This document shows, piece by piece, positions 10,410 through 18,769 of a DNA stretch of 64,000 nt (the first letter of the stretch is position 1; every line of letters begins with the position of its first letter). The position numbers and the translations under genes are program-made. This stretch comes from Legionella rowbothamii. Its GTDB lineage: Bacteria > Pseudomonadota > Gammaproteobacteria > Legionellales > Legionellaceae. The stretch is taken from NCBI RefSeq assembly GCF_900639985.1, contig NZ_CAAAIM010000005.1, positions 62,001 through 126,000 of the forward strand. Reading direction: 5' to 3'. The notes below the pieces were generated by a model, which saw only the letters and a program-made list of their open reading frames with translations, did no database searches and was not told where the DNA came from.

Positions 10410-10429
10410 ATACTTAAATTATTATTAAG
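10410..10429 (-). promoter_or_regulatory. Candidate PmrA box of the SdhA-like gene
   Basis: Read on the minus strand, CTTAATAAT-AA-TTTAAGTAT sits 48 bases upstream of the ATG at 10361. The Legionella PmrA site is a tandem cTTAATatT repeat with a two-base gap. The first half matches 8 of 9 positions and the second only 5 of 9. A further single half-site (GTTAATAAT) lies at 10378-10386. The background is AT-rich, so chance matches are possible. Confidence 0.4.
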
Positions 10430-10455
10430 AATGTAGGTTATTTGAACTTATTTTT

Positions 10456-10929
10456 TTATGAAATTACTTTTACCGATAATTCTAAGGTAAAATCAGCCAC
10501 TTTATTCGTTAATCCTGGGTAATCAGTATAGGCACCAATTTTGATTGGTTTGTTTATTCGCTCTTTTGTTTTTTGGCTTTCCTCTAACATTGCTTTGACT
10601 TGTGCTCCCTCCGTGCACACAAAATAAACATCTGATTCAGGGCGGCGTAAAAATTGCGCTTGAAATGACTTAAAAACTAATGAAACTTTACATTGAGCAA
10701 GTTCGGCATGATAAAAAGCATGGATTCCACCCGCTAAGTCTGCGCCGACAGATAATGCGCCAAAATACATCGAGTTTAAATGATTACGGCTACGTCTTCT
10801 AAGGGGAAGGCGAATGACAATGTCTTCTTCATCTATTTTAATGAGTCGTGGTTTTAAGTAGCCGATCATCGCTACTTTAAAATGGCAGAAATACCAGAAA
10901 AATAATTTAAAATGAAACGTAGGACTCAT
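10456..10929 (-). CDS. Hotdog-fold protein, DUF4442/thioesterase-like
   Basis: A 157-residue protein. The segment NHLNSMYFGALSVGADLAGG (residues about 49-68) matches the central helix region of DUF4442 proteins, a branch of the hotdog superfamily that includes acyl-CoA thioesterases. In this family the N-x-x-x-S-x-x-x-G pattern lies on the long helix at the active site. The substrate is unknown. The start ATG overlaps the stop of the upstream IcmL-like gene (ATGA), so the pair is probably translationally coupled. It lies directly before the SdhA-like gene on the same strand, but a gap of about 90 bases with its own possible control site separates them. Confidence 0.75.
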   Translation of the reverse strand: MSPTFHFKLFFWYFCHFKVAMIGYLKPRLIKIDEEDIVIRLPLRRRSRNHLNSMYFGALSVGADLAGGIHAFYHAELAQCKVSLVFKSFQAQFLRRPESDVYFVCTEGAQVKAMLEESQKTKERINKPIKIGAYTDYPGLTNKVADFTLELSVKVIS

Positions 10930-11369
10930 TCTTTTTCCTCCTTAACCATGCTAATACTTTGGATAATATAAGGGGTAGTGGATGGTGATTTAGTTGCAAT
11001 GACAATTACAGAAAAGGCAATCTTCGCATTAATTTCTGGTAAGAGGACCTCAGTGTTGACGCGCGCAAAATGAATTCCAGAGGCAACACCGGAGTCTACT
11101 ACTTGGGGTTCAATAAGAAAAACAGGGTGGATGGACAATTGTTGGTCGCGGATTGTTGGTAAGTATCCCCCAAGAAATCCTTTAAGAGCATCCCATGAAC
11201 TGACGCTAAATCCGATTTTACGCTCATTGGGTTCCTCATCTATGGACTTATAATCTATACTTAAGGTGTTTAGTAAGGTTTTTTTTGTCCACGCAGTTAC
11301 GGGCATGGGTTCCTTTGCGTAAAGATTGGGAGCTAAAATGAGTATGATTCCGAGTACAAGAGCCCTCAT
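10926..11369 (-). CDS. Secreted IcmL/DotI-like domain protein
   Basis: A 147-residue protein with a signal peptide (MRALVLGIILILAPNLYAKE region) and no other membrane segment. The mature part resembles by eye the periplasmic domain of IcmL/DotI encoded later in the window: GFSVSSWDALKGFL aligns with GFFTAEGWDQFLNAL, and VVDSGVASGIHFARVNTEVLL aligns in spacing with ILQKGVLNGSYSWRVQMPILV. The cytoplasmic and membrane part of IcmL is missing and is replaced by a signal peptide. AAAGGAT precedes a GTG at 11372 and the ATG at 11369; either may be used. The role is unknown: it could be an accessory periplasmic Dot/Icm factor or a drifted paralogue. Confidence 0.7.
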   Translation of the reverse strand: MRALVLGIILILAPNLYAKEPMPVTAWTKKTLLNTLSIDYKSIDEEPNERKIGFSVSSWDALKGFLGGYLPTIRDQQLSIHPVFLIEPQVVDSGVASGIHFARVNTEVLLPEINAKIAFSVIVIATKSPSTTPYIIQSISMVKEEKE

Positions 11370-11572
11370 CACTAAAATCCTTTTATATTAACGAGTTATT
11401 CATTTAATTGTAGCAGAACTATCTATAGATACCCAAGCTACTTCAGAACGTAGAAAACCATGCCTTTTGAAGTATCTTGAATATGGAATTAAAAATGTCT
11501 ATACGCTCTGCTAATTTAAGTTCATAATTCATTTTTTCTTTTCCGAGTTCTTAAACTAACCGAACGAATTTT

Positions 11573-14401
11573 ATGCAAACTATCAGTATTCGTGGTGCAC
11601 GAACCCATAATCTCAAAAATCTTGATTTAGACTTACCTCGAGATCAGCTAATTGTTATTACTGGTTTATCAGGCTCTGGCAAGTCTTCATTAGCATTTGA
11701 TACGCTGTATGCTGAAGGGCAGCGACGTTATGTCGAATCCTTATCTGCTTATGCCAGACAATTCCTCTCGATGATGGAAAAGCCTGATGTGGATTCTATT
11801 GAGGGTCTATCTCCAGCCATTTCTATAGAACAAAAAGCAACCTCGCATAACCCTCGATCTACGGTGGGGACAATTACCGAGGTTTATGATTATTTACGCC
11901 TACTTTACGCTCGGGTCGGTGAGCCTCGCTGCCCAACGCATCATGTGCGCTTGCATGCGCAAACTGTCAGCCAAATGGTGGATCAGGTCATGACTTTACC
12001 TGCGGATTCCAAAGTGATGATTTTGGCCCCTGTTGTGCGTGAGCGAAAAGGTGAACAGGTACAGTTATTTCAACAATTACAAGCCAAGGGCTATGTCCGT
12101 GCGCGTATAGATGGGGAATTGTATGAGCTTGATTCGCCACCCAAACTTGGCCTACGTACTAAGCATACTATTGAGGTAGTGATTGATCGGTTTAAAGTAA
12201 GGCCCGAAATCGAGCAACGTTTGAGCGAGTCTTTTGAAAACGCGCTTAACTTGGCTGAGGGGCTTGCAATAGTATCCTCCATGGATAATCAATTTACCGA
12301 TTTGGTATTTTCTTCTAAGTTTGCTTGTCCGGAATGCGGTTATAGTTTGAGCGAACTGGAACCTCGTCTTTTTTCGTTCAATAATCCCGTTGGTGCATGT
12401 CCTTCGTGTGATGGTTTGGGAGTGGATCAGTTTTTTGATCCGGAGCGAGTCATTCATGATGCTACGGCCAGTTTAGCAGAAGGTGCTATACGTGGTTGGG
12501 ATAAAAAGACTAATTATTATTTTTCGATGCTGGAATCATTGGCGCAGCATTATGGTTTTAATACAGACACCGCTTTTTGTGATCTCCCTAATGAGATGCA
12601 AAATATTATTTTATATGGTAGCGGCAGTGAAGTGATCGAGTTTAATTACCATCGACCTAATGGTGGTTTTATGCTGAAGCGACATGCCTTTGAAGGTGTC
12701 ATACCTAATATGCAACGTCGTTATCGGGAATCCGATTCGGGGATGATTCGAGAAGAGCTCGCTAAATATTTATCTTCGCGCCCATGTCAGACCTGTAGCG
12801 GTACCCGCTTACGTGAAGAAGCACGTAATGTGTTCATAGATGATAAAAATTTGCCAGAAATTTCTGCCTACTCCATAGAAAAGTCGTATGAATTTTTTAA
12901 AAATTTACGTTTAACTGGTTATAAAGGTGAAATTGCTGCCAAGATTAATAAAGAAATCGTAGAACGCTTAGGGTTTTTAGTTAATGTCGGTCTGGATTAT
13001 TTGTCTTTAACTCGCAGTGCGGAAACCTTATCCGGTGGAGAAGCACAACGTATACGTCTTGCCAGTCAAATTGGCTCTGGTTTGGTTGGGGTGATGTATA
13101 TTTTAGACGAACCGTCAATTGGCTTGCACCAACGCGATAATGATCGTTTATTAAAAACGTTGATGCATTTACGTAATCAAGGCAATACTGTTATTGTGGT
13201 TGAGCATGATGAGGATGCTATTCGTAGCGCGGACTTTGTGTTGGATATTGGTCCAGGTGCTGGAGTTCATGGTGGTGAAATTGTTGCCCGTGGTACTCCG
13301 GAAGAAGTTATGCAAAATCCCGCATCCCTTACAGGGCAATATTTGTCAGGTAAACAGGCGATTGCCGTGCCTAAGGAACGTTTACCGATTAACCCTGAGA
13401 AAATGATTCATTTAAAAGGGGTTAACTGCAATAATCTCAAGCAGGTTAGTGTCAGTATCCCTTTAGGCGTGATGACGTGTATCACGGGAGTTTCTGGATC
13501 GGGCAAGTCCAGCTTAATTAATGATACGTTGTATCCCATTGCCGCAAACCAGTTAAATCGAGCCAGCTTATTTACACCCGGGGCTGTAAAAGAAATTTCA
13601 GGGCTGAATCTTTGTGATAAAGTAATTGATATTGATCAAAGCCCAATTGGCCGCACTCCGCGCTCAAATCCTGCAACTTATACGGGCCTATTTACCCATA
13701 TCCGCGATTTATTTTCCGGAACTCCTGAGGCAAGAGCCCGGGGTTATCAGCCAGGGCGTTTTAGCTTTAATGTTCGAGGCGGGCGTTGTGAGGCTTGCCA
13801 AGGGGATGGACTCATTAAAGTAGAGATGCACTTTTTACCTGACATTTATGTTGCCTGTGATGTCTGTCAGGGTAAGCGTTATAACCGAGAAACCTTGGAT
13901 ATTCAGTATAAGGGCAAAAATATTCATGAAGTTTTAGAAATGACGGTTGAGGATGCGTGTACTTTTTTTGCGGCTATTCCTGTCTTAGCCAGAAAATGCC
14001 AAACCATGGTGGATGTGGGCCTGTCTTATATCAAGTTAGGGCAAAGTGCTACAACCTTATCAGGTGGAGAAGCTCAAAGAATTAAATTGGCTCGCGAATT
14101 ATCAAAACGTGGTACTGGAAGTACTTTATACATCCTAGATGAACCAACTACAGGCCTGCATTTTCATGATACTCGGCAGTTGCTTTCGGTATTATTCCGT
14201 TTGCGAGAGCAGGGTAATACTATTGTTATTATTGAGCATAATTTGGATGTGATAAAAACCGCGGACTGGATTATTGACTTAGGTCCTGAAGGTGGTAGTA
14301 AAGGAGGGCTTATCGTTGCTACTGGAACTCCGGAGCAAGTCGCCGAAAGTCCAAAATCCTATACCGGACAATTTTTAAAACCACTTCTGAATTCCAAATA
14401 G
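11573..14401 (+). CDS. uvrA: Excinuclease ABC subunit A
   Basis: A 942-residue UvrA, the damage-recognition ATPase of nucleotide excision repair, at normal length. Two ABC modules are visible: Walker [15 protein letters not shown] near residue 31 and [14 protein letters not shown] near residue 640, each with a later LSGGEAQRI signature. Zinc-binding cysteine pairs appear at CPECGYS...CPSCDGLG in the first half and CEACQGDG...CDVCQGKRY in the second. It stands alone on the plus strand, divergent from the IcmL-like gene, and a palindrome follows its stop. No strong ribosome-binding site is visible before the ATG, but the N-terminus [16 protein letters not shown] is canonical. Confidence 0.98.
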   Translation: MQTISIRGARTHNLKNLDLDLPRDQLIVITGLSGSGKSSLAFDTLYAEGQRRYVESLSAYARQFLSMMEKPDVDSIEGLSPAISIEQKATSHNPRSTVGTITEVYDYLRLLYARVGEPRCPTHHVRLHAQTVSQMVDQVMTLPADSKVMILAPVVRERKGEQVQLFQQLQAKGYVRARIDGELYELDSPPKLGLRTKHTIEVVIDRFKVRPEIEQRLSESFENALNLAEGLAIVSSMDNQFTDLVFSSKFACPECGYSLSELEPRLFSFNNPVGACPSCDGLGVDQFFDPERVIHDATASLAEGAIRGWDKKTNYYFSMLESLAQHYGFNTDTAFCDLPNEMQNIILYGSGSEVIEFNYHRPNGGFMLKRHAFEGVIPNMQRRYRESDSGMIREELAKYLSSRPCQTCSGTRLREEARNVFIDDKNLPEISAYSIEKSYEFFKNLRLTGYKGEIAAKINKEIVERLGFLVNVGLDYLSLTRSAETLSGGEAQRIRLASQIGSGLVGVMYILDEPSIGLHQRDNDRLLKTLMHLRNQGNTVIVVEHDEDAIRSADFVLDIGPGAGVHGGEIVARGTPEEVMQNPASLTGQYLSGKQAIAVPKERLPINPEKMIHLKGVNCNNLKQVSVSIPLGVMTCITGVSGSGKSSLINDTLYPIAANQLNRASLFTPGAVKEISGLNLCDKVIDIDQSPIGRTPRSNPATYTGLFTHIRDLFSGTPEARARGYQPGRFSFNVRGGRCEACQGDGLIKVEMHFLPDIYVACDVCQGKRYNRETLDIQYKGKNIHEVLEMTVEDACTFFAAIPVLARKCQTMVDVGLSYIKLGQSATTLSGGEAQRIKLARELSKRGTGSTLYILDEPTTGLHFHDTRQLLSVLFRLREQGNTIVIIEHNLDVIKTADWIIDLGPEGGSKGGLIVATGTPEQVAESPKSYTGQFLKPLLNSK

Positions 14402-14405
14402 CACA

Positions 14406-14433
14406 CCCGTATTAGGAGAAGTCGTAATACGGG
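14406..14433. repeat. 28-bp palindromic repeat, copy 1 (3' of uvrA)
   Basis: Nine-base arms CCCGTATTA and TAATACGGG are separated by 10 bases, starting 4 bases after the uvrA stop. Its reverse complement matches the element at 21879-21906 at 24 of 28 positions including the loop, so this is a dispersed repeat and not just a local hairpin. No T-tract follows, so action as an intrinsic terminator is doubtful, though the RNA hairpin could protect the uvrA 3' end. Confidence 0.6.
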
Positions 14434-14512
14434 ATGCTCCAGTACATTTCCCTGTTATTTTTACTATTTTCAAGCTATAACTTAAATAGGATATTTTTTA
14501 TAGGATAACAAC

Positions 14513-15094
14513 ATGGGAACTTTCTTTCTTGCGCTTTTAGTTATCATTGTTCTTGGGGTGATATGGGCTATTGGTATTTACAACACCTTAATCCAGTTAA
14601 TAGAGACAATTAATAACGACAAAAAGCAAATTGATATTCAATTAGATCGCCGATTTAAGGTATTCCAATCCTTAATTGATACCGTTAAAAAATACATGGA
14701 TTACGAGCAAACCACTTTGAAAGATGTTGTTGCCTTACGTAATCAAGCGCAAGCGGCTAAAGCAGCGGGTGATGAACAAGGGCGAATTGCGGCAGAGAAT
14801 GGAATTTCGCAAATAGCATCGGGGCTTAATGTGGTTTTTGAACAGTATCCTGATTTGAAAGCAAATCAAAATGTGCTGCAATTGCAGGAAGAAATTGTGA
14901 ATACCGAAAACAAATTAGCGTATTCCAAGCAAGCGTATAATGATGCAATTGAGCGTTATTATGCGAAGAAAAAGTCTTTCTTTGAATCAATGGTAGTAAA
15001 TTATTTCCCTTCAGCGTTGAATAAAGAGTTTGTTTACTGGGGTCTTCCTGAAGAACAAGTTCAGGTTAGAGAAGACTACACCGTAAAATTTTGA
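14513..15094 (+). CDS. lemA: LemA family protein
   Basis: A 193-residue protein with one N-terminal membrane helix (residues about 3-24) followed by the conserved YNTLIQL and a long helical region containing DRRFKVFQSLIDTVKKYMDY, the LemA signature. LemA proteins are of uncertain function, often encoded with M48 proteases and exposed on the cytoplasmic or periplasmic membrane face. An AGGAT site precedes the ATG. The next gene, an HtpX-like protease, begins 8 bases after the stop, so the pair is an operon. Confidence 0.92.
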   Translation: MGTFFLALLVIIVLGVIWAIGIYNTLIQLIETINNDKKQIDIQLDRRFKVFQSLIDTVKKYMDYEQTTLKDVVALRNQAQAAKAAGDEQGRIAAENGISQIASGLNVVFEQYPDLKANQNVLQLQEEIVNTENKLAYSKQAYNDAIERYYAKKKSFFESMVVNYFPSALNKEFVYWGLPEEQVQVREDYTVKF

Positions 15095-15102
15095 GATAGA
15101 CT

Positions 15103-16131
15103 ATGAGTCTTGCTGACTATCATGGCAGTGCAGGTGACTGGCGCGAGCAAATAAGAAAAAACCAGCGTAAGACGCGTACGGTAATTGGATTATTTGTTGG
15201 TGTTTACTTTGTTGTCGGTTTTATTGCGGATATTGTGGTATTACAAGCCATGTATCCGGGTATTACCGTGCAACAAAGTATGAATGTCTTGATGCATTTT
15301 CGAGTGATTCCTTACGCGACATTGCTCATGGTTGGCTTTGCCGCGATTTCTCTACTAATCACGTATTCACTTTATGATCGCATCATGCTTTTAGGTACCG
15401 AGTATCGCGAGATCACCCCCCATAATGCGCAAAATGTGCAAGAACAGCAATTATATAATGTAGTAGAGGAAATGACTGTAGCTGCTGGCTTGCAGTATGT
15501 TCCCAAGGTTTTTATTATCGAAGCAGATTATATGAATGCTTTTGCTAGTGGGTATAGTGAAAAGTCTGCAATGGTTGCAATTACCCGTGGATTAATTGAT
15601 AAATTGAGCCGTGCGGAATTACAAGCCGTTATGGCACATGAATTAAGTCATATTCGCCATGGTGATATTAAATTGACCTTAACCGTGGCCGTTTTGAGCA
15701 ATATTTTGCTTATCGTGGTCGATATATTGTTCTATTCAGTTTTATTTAGACGCAACGGCAATGATCGACGCGATAATAATCAATTGTTCATGGTGATAAT
15801 GATTTTGCGCTATGTTCTGCCTTTAATTACGGTTTTATTAACCTTGTTTTTAAGCCGCACCCGTGAGTATATGGCAGATGCAGGCTGTGTCGAGTTAATG
15901 CGTGATAATGAGCCCTTGGCTCGAGCTTTATTGAAGATTAGTTCTGATCATGAACAGCATGCTGATTATTATTCAGCAGAATATGGAAATACAGCTCATG
16001 AGGAAGTTCGCCAGGCATCTTATCTTTTTGACCCATCAGACATTGCGCCCATTAAATCCTTAAGTAGTGCCTTTGATACTCATCCCTCAATAGAGCAACG
16101 TTTGCGTGCATTAGGTTTTAATCGTAAATAA
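15103..16131 (+). CDS. HtpX-like M48 membrane zinc metalloprotease
   Basis: A 342-residue integral membrane protease. Two N-terminal membrane helices (about 25-47 and 70-92) precede the zinc site HELSHIRHGD near residue 182; two more helices follow, then REYMADAGCVEL, which supplies the third zinc ligand. This is the HtpX/Ste24 layout; the family degrades misfolded membrane proteins. The C-terminal DTHPSIEQRLRAL is also typical of HtpX. The lemA-M48 gene pair is widespread. It is longer than E. coli HtpX (293 residues), mainly through an added N-terminal stretch and loop, so I leave the symbol empty. Confidence 0.92.
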   Translation: MSLADYHGSAGDWREQIRKNQRKTRTVIGLFVGVYFVVGFIADIVVLQAMYPGITVQQSMNVLMHFRVIPYATLLMVGFAAISLLITYSLYDRIMLLGTEYREITPHNAQNVQEQQLYNVVEEMTVAAGLQYVPKVFIIEADYMNAFASGYSEKSAMVAITRGLIDKLSRAELQAVMAHELSHIRHGDIKLTLTVAVLSNILLIVVDILFYSVLFRRNGNDRRDNNQLFMVIMILRYVLPLITVLLTLFLSRTREYMADAGCVELMRDNEPLARALLKISSDHEQHADYYSAEYGNTAHEEVRQASYLFDPSDIAPIKSLSSAFDTHPSIEQRLRALGFNRK

Positions 16132-16173
16132 TCCTCTGAATTTACGCCGATTAGAGTTCAAACCAACGATGTG

Positions 16174-16202
16174 TTGAATTTATTGACAGCAAATAGTACA
16201 AT
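16174..16202 (+). promoter_or_regulatory. Promoter of first small membrane paralogue
   Basis: TTGAAT at 16174-16179 and TACAAT at 16197-16202 are separated by 17 bases. The same pair (TTGAAC, 17 bases, TACAAT) precedes the second paralogue at 16779-16807, which supports both. Transcription should begin near 16209, leaving the ATG at 16235 as the natural start and making the TTG at 16211 unlikely. Confidence 0.55.
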
Positions 16203-16234
16203 TTGACAACTTGATTGATTTGGATTCTTTCTTT

Positions 16235-16762
16235 ATGCGCAATCATTCGGAGTACTCAGGAAAAATTATTCGTTCAGATAATGATGGTTTTGATGGGTTA
16301 ATGTCTCAGGAGTTTTCTGAGATTTTTGCTCAAATGTGTAGTGAAGCAGGAGTGGGGGCTGTCTATGGGGGCGTAGGTGGCGTTGTTAGTAAGTATGTCT
16401 ATTCATTTTTTAGCCCTGAAATGGTAAGTAATGCCGGTAATTTTCTTTCTTTTGCAGGTGTTGGTGCTCTCGCCGCACTTTTAAAATGGGTCCCGCAGCT
16501 ATTAACCAAAGATTACTTGAACAACAACGATTATTTAGCTGAGCATACCATTCTGAAGTCCTTTATCGAAAACAGCTTGAAGTTGGCTTATAGTTTTGCC
16601 GCGGTAGCTGCTTCCGCCGCTCTAATCGGTTGCCCCGTAGGACCTACAGTCGCGTGCATGATGCTATTACCCACCATTACTTGGGTACTGACTTGCTTAA
16701 ATGATGGACTCTCGGCGTGCATATCTGCGCACCTTGAGTCGAAATTACTCAAGGTGGCCTGA
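16235..16762 (+). CDS. Small glycine-rich membrane protein, paralogue 1
   Basis: A 175-residue protein of no family I recognise, paralogous to the next gene. Shared blocks are a glycine-rich first segment (GAVYGGVGGVVSKY), FAGVGALAALLKWVPQLLT, and a C-terminal hydrophobic part with YSFAAVAASAALIGCPVGPT and ACMMLLPTITWVL. Three stretches are hydrophobic enough to span a membrane and the first has small-residue spacing like a glycine zipper. No signal peptide. The ATG at 16235 is chosen from the promoter position; the ribosome-binding site is weak. Strong sequence hairpin arms at 16730-16756 lie inside the last codons. It might be a membrane-active effector or an inner membrane protein. Confidence 0.7.
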   Translation: MRNHSEYSGKIIRSDNDGFDGLMSQEFSEIFAQMCSEAGVGAVYGGVGGVVSKYVYSFFSPEMVSNAGNFLSFAGVGALAALLKWVPQLLTKDYLNNNDYLAEHTILKSFIENSLKLAYSFAAVAASAALIGCPVGPTVACMMLLPTITWVLTCLNDGLSACISAHLESKLLKVA

Positions 16763-16778
16763 CGCAGGCTGGATTTTA

Positions 16779-16807
16779 TTGAACTTTATGGTGTTTTTGT
16801 ATACAAT
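16779..16807 (+). promoter_or_regulatory. Promoter of second small membrane paralogue
   Basis: TTGAAC at 16779-16784 and TACAAT at 16802-16807 with a 17-base spacer, matching the promoter of the first paralogue. The expected start of transcription near 16814 rules out a TTG at 16808 as the translation start and supports the ATG at 16841. Confidence 0.55.
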
Positions 16808-16840
16808 TTGCCTGTTTACTTAATTTATGGGAGCTTATTT

Positions 16841-17344
16841 ATGGCTGACAATATAATCGATAATGCAACGAGAACTATTAATGCTGAGGATGTTCTCTTA
16901 GAGGCAAGTACACAAGCACTGAGTGGTGCTATAGGTGGGGGTATTCTCGGCATTATTGGTAAATATGCTGGTTCCTTCTTTGTTCCTGAGCTAGTAAGCG
17001 GCGCTGGCGGCTTTAGCGCTTTTGCAGGAGTAGGGGCGTTAGCGGCGCTTTTAAAGTGGCTACCTGAATTACTAACAAATCAATATATAGACAAGAATGT
17101 CTTTTTAAAAGAGCATCCTCATCTGCAATCAATTATAAAAAATAGTTCGGGTTTGGCCTATAGTTTTGCTTCAGTAGCAGCTTCAGCTGCTTTAGTGGGG
17201 AGCCCCGTTGGACCTACCTTAGCATGCATGATGCTTCTACCAATGATCTGTTGGGCGCTCAATGTGATAAGAGATGTTATGAATCCTCTTATAGAGGAAA
17301 AACATTTTTCTTCTGAGGCGACTTCTGTCCCCAGCAGCTGTTAA
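16841..17344 (+). CDS. Small glycine-rich membrane protein, paralogue 2
   Basis: A 167-residue protein. It shares with the preceding gene the glycine-rich segment (GAIGGGILGIIGKYAGSFF), FAGVGALAALLKWLPELLT, and YSFASVAASAALVGSPVGPT followed by ACMMLLPMICWAL. The N-terminal 30 residues and C-terminal 20 residues differ between the two, so the hydrophobic core is the conserved part. The ATG at 16841 has GGGAG eight bases upstream. No signal peptide; function unknown. The pair arose by tandem duplication that included the promoter. Confidence 0.78.
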   Translation: MADNIIDNATRTINAEDVLLEASTQALSGAIGGGILGIIGKYAGSFFVPELVSGAGGFSAFAGVGALAALLKWLPELLTNQYIDKNVFLKEHPHLQSIIKNSSGLAYSFASVAASAALVGSPVGPTLACMMLLPMICWALNVIRDVMNPLIEEKHFSSEATSVPSSC

Positions 17345-17543
17345 TGACGTGCAGCGCTAATTGAGTAATATTTTTAACGATCTGCTCATCTTTTAAATCA
17401 GATATGTCGCACACAAGACGTGTTATGAGGGCCGGGTTATAAAAATGGGCGGATTTTTCGGCTAACAAATGCATCTGTGCGATACTGCAAGCATGAATGC
17501 TGATTTGTTGAATGCATTGATTTACCAGCTTTTTTCCCACCAT
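17289..17543 (-). CDS. Small hypothetical protein, convergent and overlapping
   Basis: An 84-codon frame whose last 56 bases overlap the end of the second membrane paralogue on the other strand. The product is plausible in composition (amphipathic helical pattern, four cysteines) but I recognise no family. No clear ribosome-binding site is seen before the ATG. It fills what would otherwise be a 270-base gap, which is the main argument for it. It may not be real. Confidence 0.35.
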   Translation of the reverse strand: MVGKKLVNQCIQQISIHACSIAQMHLLAEKSAHFYNPALITRLVCDISDLKDEQIVKNITQLALHVINSCWGQKSPQKKNVFPL

Positions 17544-17620
17544 TATCTTGTCTAATACCCTATTTTTTGTTTATGATGAGGGATGATGATAATACCTTCT
17601 AGAAAAGGAATTTGGATGTG

Positions 17621-18610
17621 ATGAAAAAGCAAGCGGTAATTCTGTCATTATTTTTATTAGGCAGTGGGCAAATAGTTTGTGCTGATGCTTTGTCCAGAAC
17701 ACGGACTGAAATGGCTAATGAAAACACTAGTAATGTATCAGGTTTTCTGAAAAAAATAACTCCAGAATTCCTTTATGGCTATACTGATTTTCACTTTAAG
17801 TCATCTTCTTCGGGGAATCAGAATCGTTACAATGGACACTCAAATCTTTATTCAGCCGGAGCGGATCACCTTTCTTTCGGTCCTAGCATAATGGCAGGTG
17901 TTTACTATTTTCGAGTGGATACGTCGTTAAATTCTGCGTTTTTCTTAGACCCAAGTCCATTGACTAAGACTTCACAAAATATAAAAAATGATACGATTTT
18001 TGGTCACGTATTAAAGATTTTTACACCGCAAATCTATTTGGATTTAGCTGCCGGTTACGGATACAACAAAATCAATAGTTATCTGACTGTTGCTCCGGGT
18101 ACTATTGATGAGTCGCATGCCTATGCACGTAACGGGAGTGATAACTGGTTTGTTAGTGCCAATGGAATTTATAGAAAAAGCTGGCAAAAGTTTTTGCTAA
18201 GAGCAAATTTCGGCGTTTTATTTAGCCAAATTAGCACGGGACCTTATACCTATAAATTTCCTGCGCTAGAAACGGCGGTGCCAATTCAAGCCTTAACCAA
18301 TAAAGCAACCTTGTTAATGGAAAATGCAGAGCTTGGTTATTTTATCAATCCTAAATTAATGCCTTTCATTAATGGTGGTTTATTTCAAGTAGCTCAGTTC
18401 TCAAATAGCCGTCCTATTGTAAATTCTGCTATTACGATTAATGGCACTCTACCCCAATTAAACATGAATAAAGACGGTTTTCGTTTAGGTGGGGGAATTT
18501 CCTATACGCATAAGAATGTTACAATGCGGGTTGAAGAAAAATATTACAATGCGAGCAGCACATTCCATAGTTTCCAAACCTTGGCCGCTATAGAATACCA
18601 GTTTTCTTAG
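17621..18610 (+). CDS. Outer membrane beta-barrel protein, autotransporter-barrel like
   Basis: A 329-residue exported protein. The signal peptide is MKKQAVILSLFLLGSGQIVCADA; the ATG at 17621 follows AAAAGGAA at workable spacing and is preferred to the in-frame TTG at 17612 or GTG at 17618. The mature part alternates short aromatic-rich strands (ITPEFLYGYTDFHF, QIYLDLAAGYGYNKINSYL, RVEEKYYNASSTFHSFQTL) as in autotransporter-type or OmpA-like barrels. It ends in AAIEYQFS, close to but not exactly the usual terminal aromatic of outer membrane barrels. No passenger domain is present, so it is not a classical autotransporter. Ligand or role unknown. Confidence 0.75.
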   Translation: MKKQAVILSLFLLGSGQIVCADALSRTRTEMANENTSNVSGFLKKITPEFLYGYTDFHFKSSSSGNQNRYNGHSNLYSAGADHLSFGPSIMAGVYYFRVDTSLNSAFFLDPSPLTKTSQNIKNDTIFGHVLKIFTPQIYLDLAAGYGYNKINSYLTVAPGTIDESHAYARNGSDNWFVSANGIYRKSWQKFLLRANFGVLFSQISTGPYTYKFPALETAVPIQALTNKATLLMENAELGYFINPKLMPFINGGLFQVAQFSNSRPIVNSAITINGTLPQLNMNKDGFRLGGGISYTHKNVTMRVEEKYYNASSTFHSFQTLAAIEYQFS

Positions 18611-18769
18611 GCATCTTAATCGCCTCAAATAATAAGATAATCGCCTTCCTGCCGCGGCTGGTCCGTGGCTGGTTGAAGTTGGGTAAAACATGAGAGAATT
18701 TCTCTGCACGTAGCCTTTACCTTCATTCGGAGTGAACGGTTACATTCAATGAAAGGACGAATTTTTGCA

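Noticed and set aside
16730..16756. Hairpin CACCTTGAGT/ACTCAAGGTG at the end of the first membrane paralogue
   Set aside because: It lies inside the coding region and lacks a T-tract, so I do not list it as a terminator, though it could reduce read-through.
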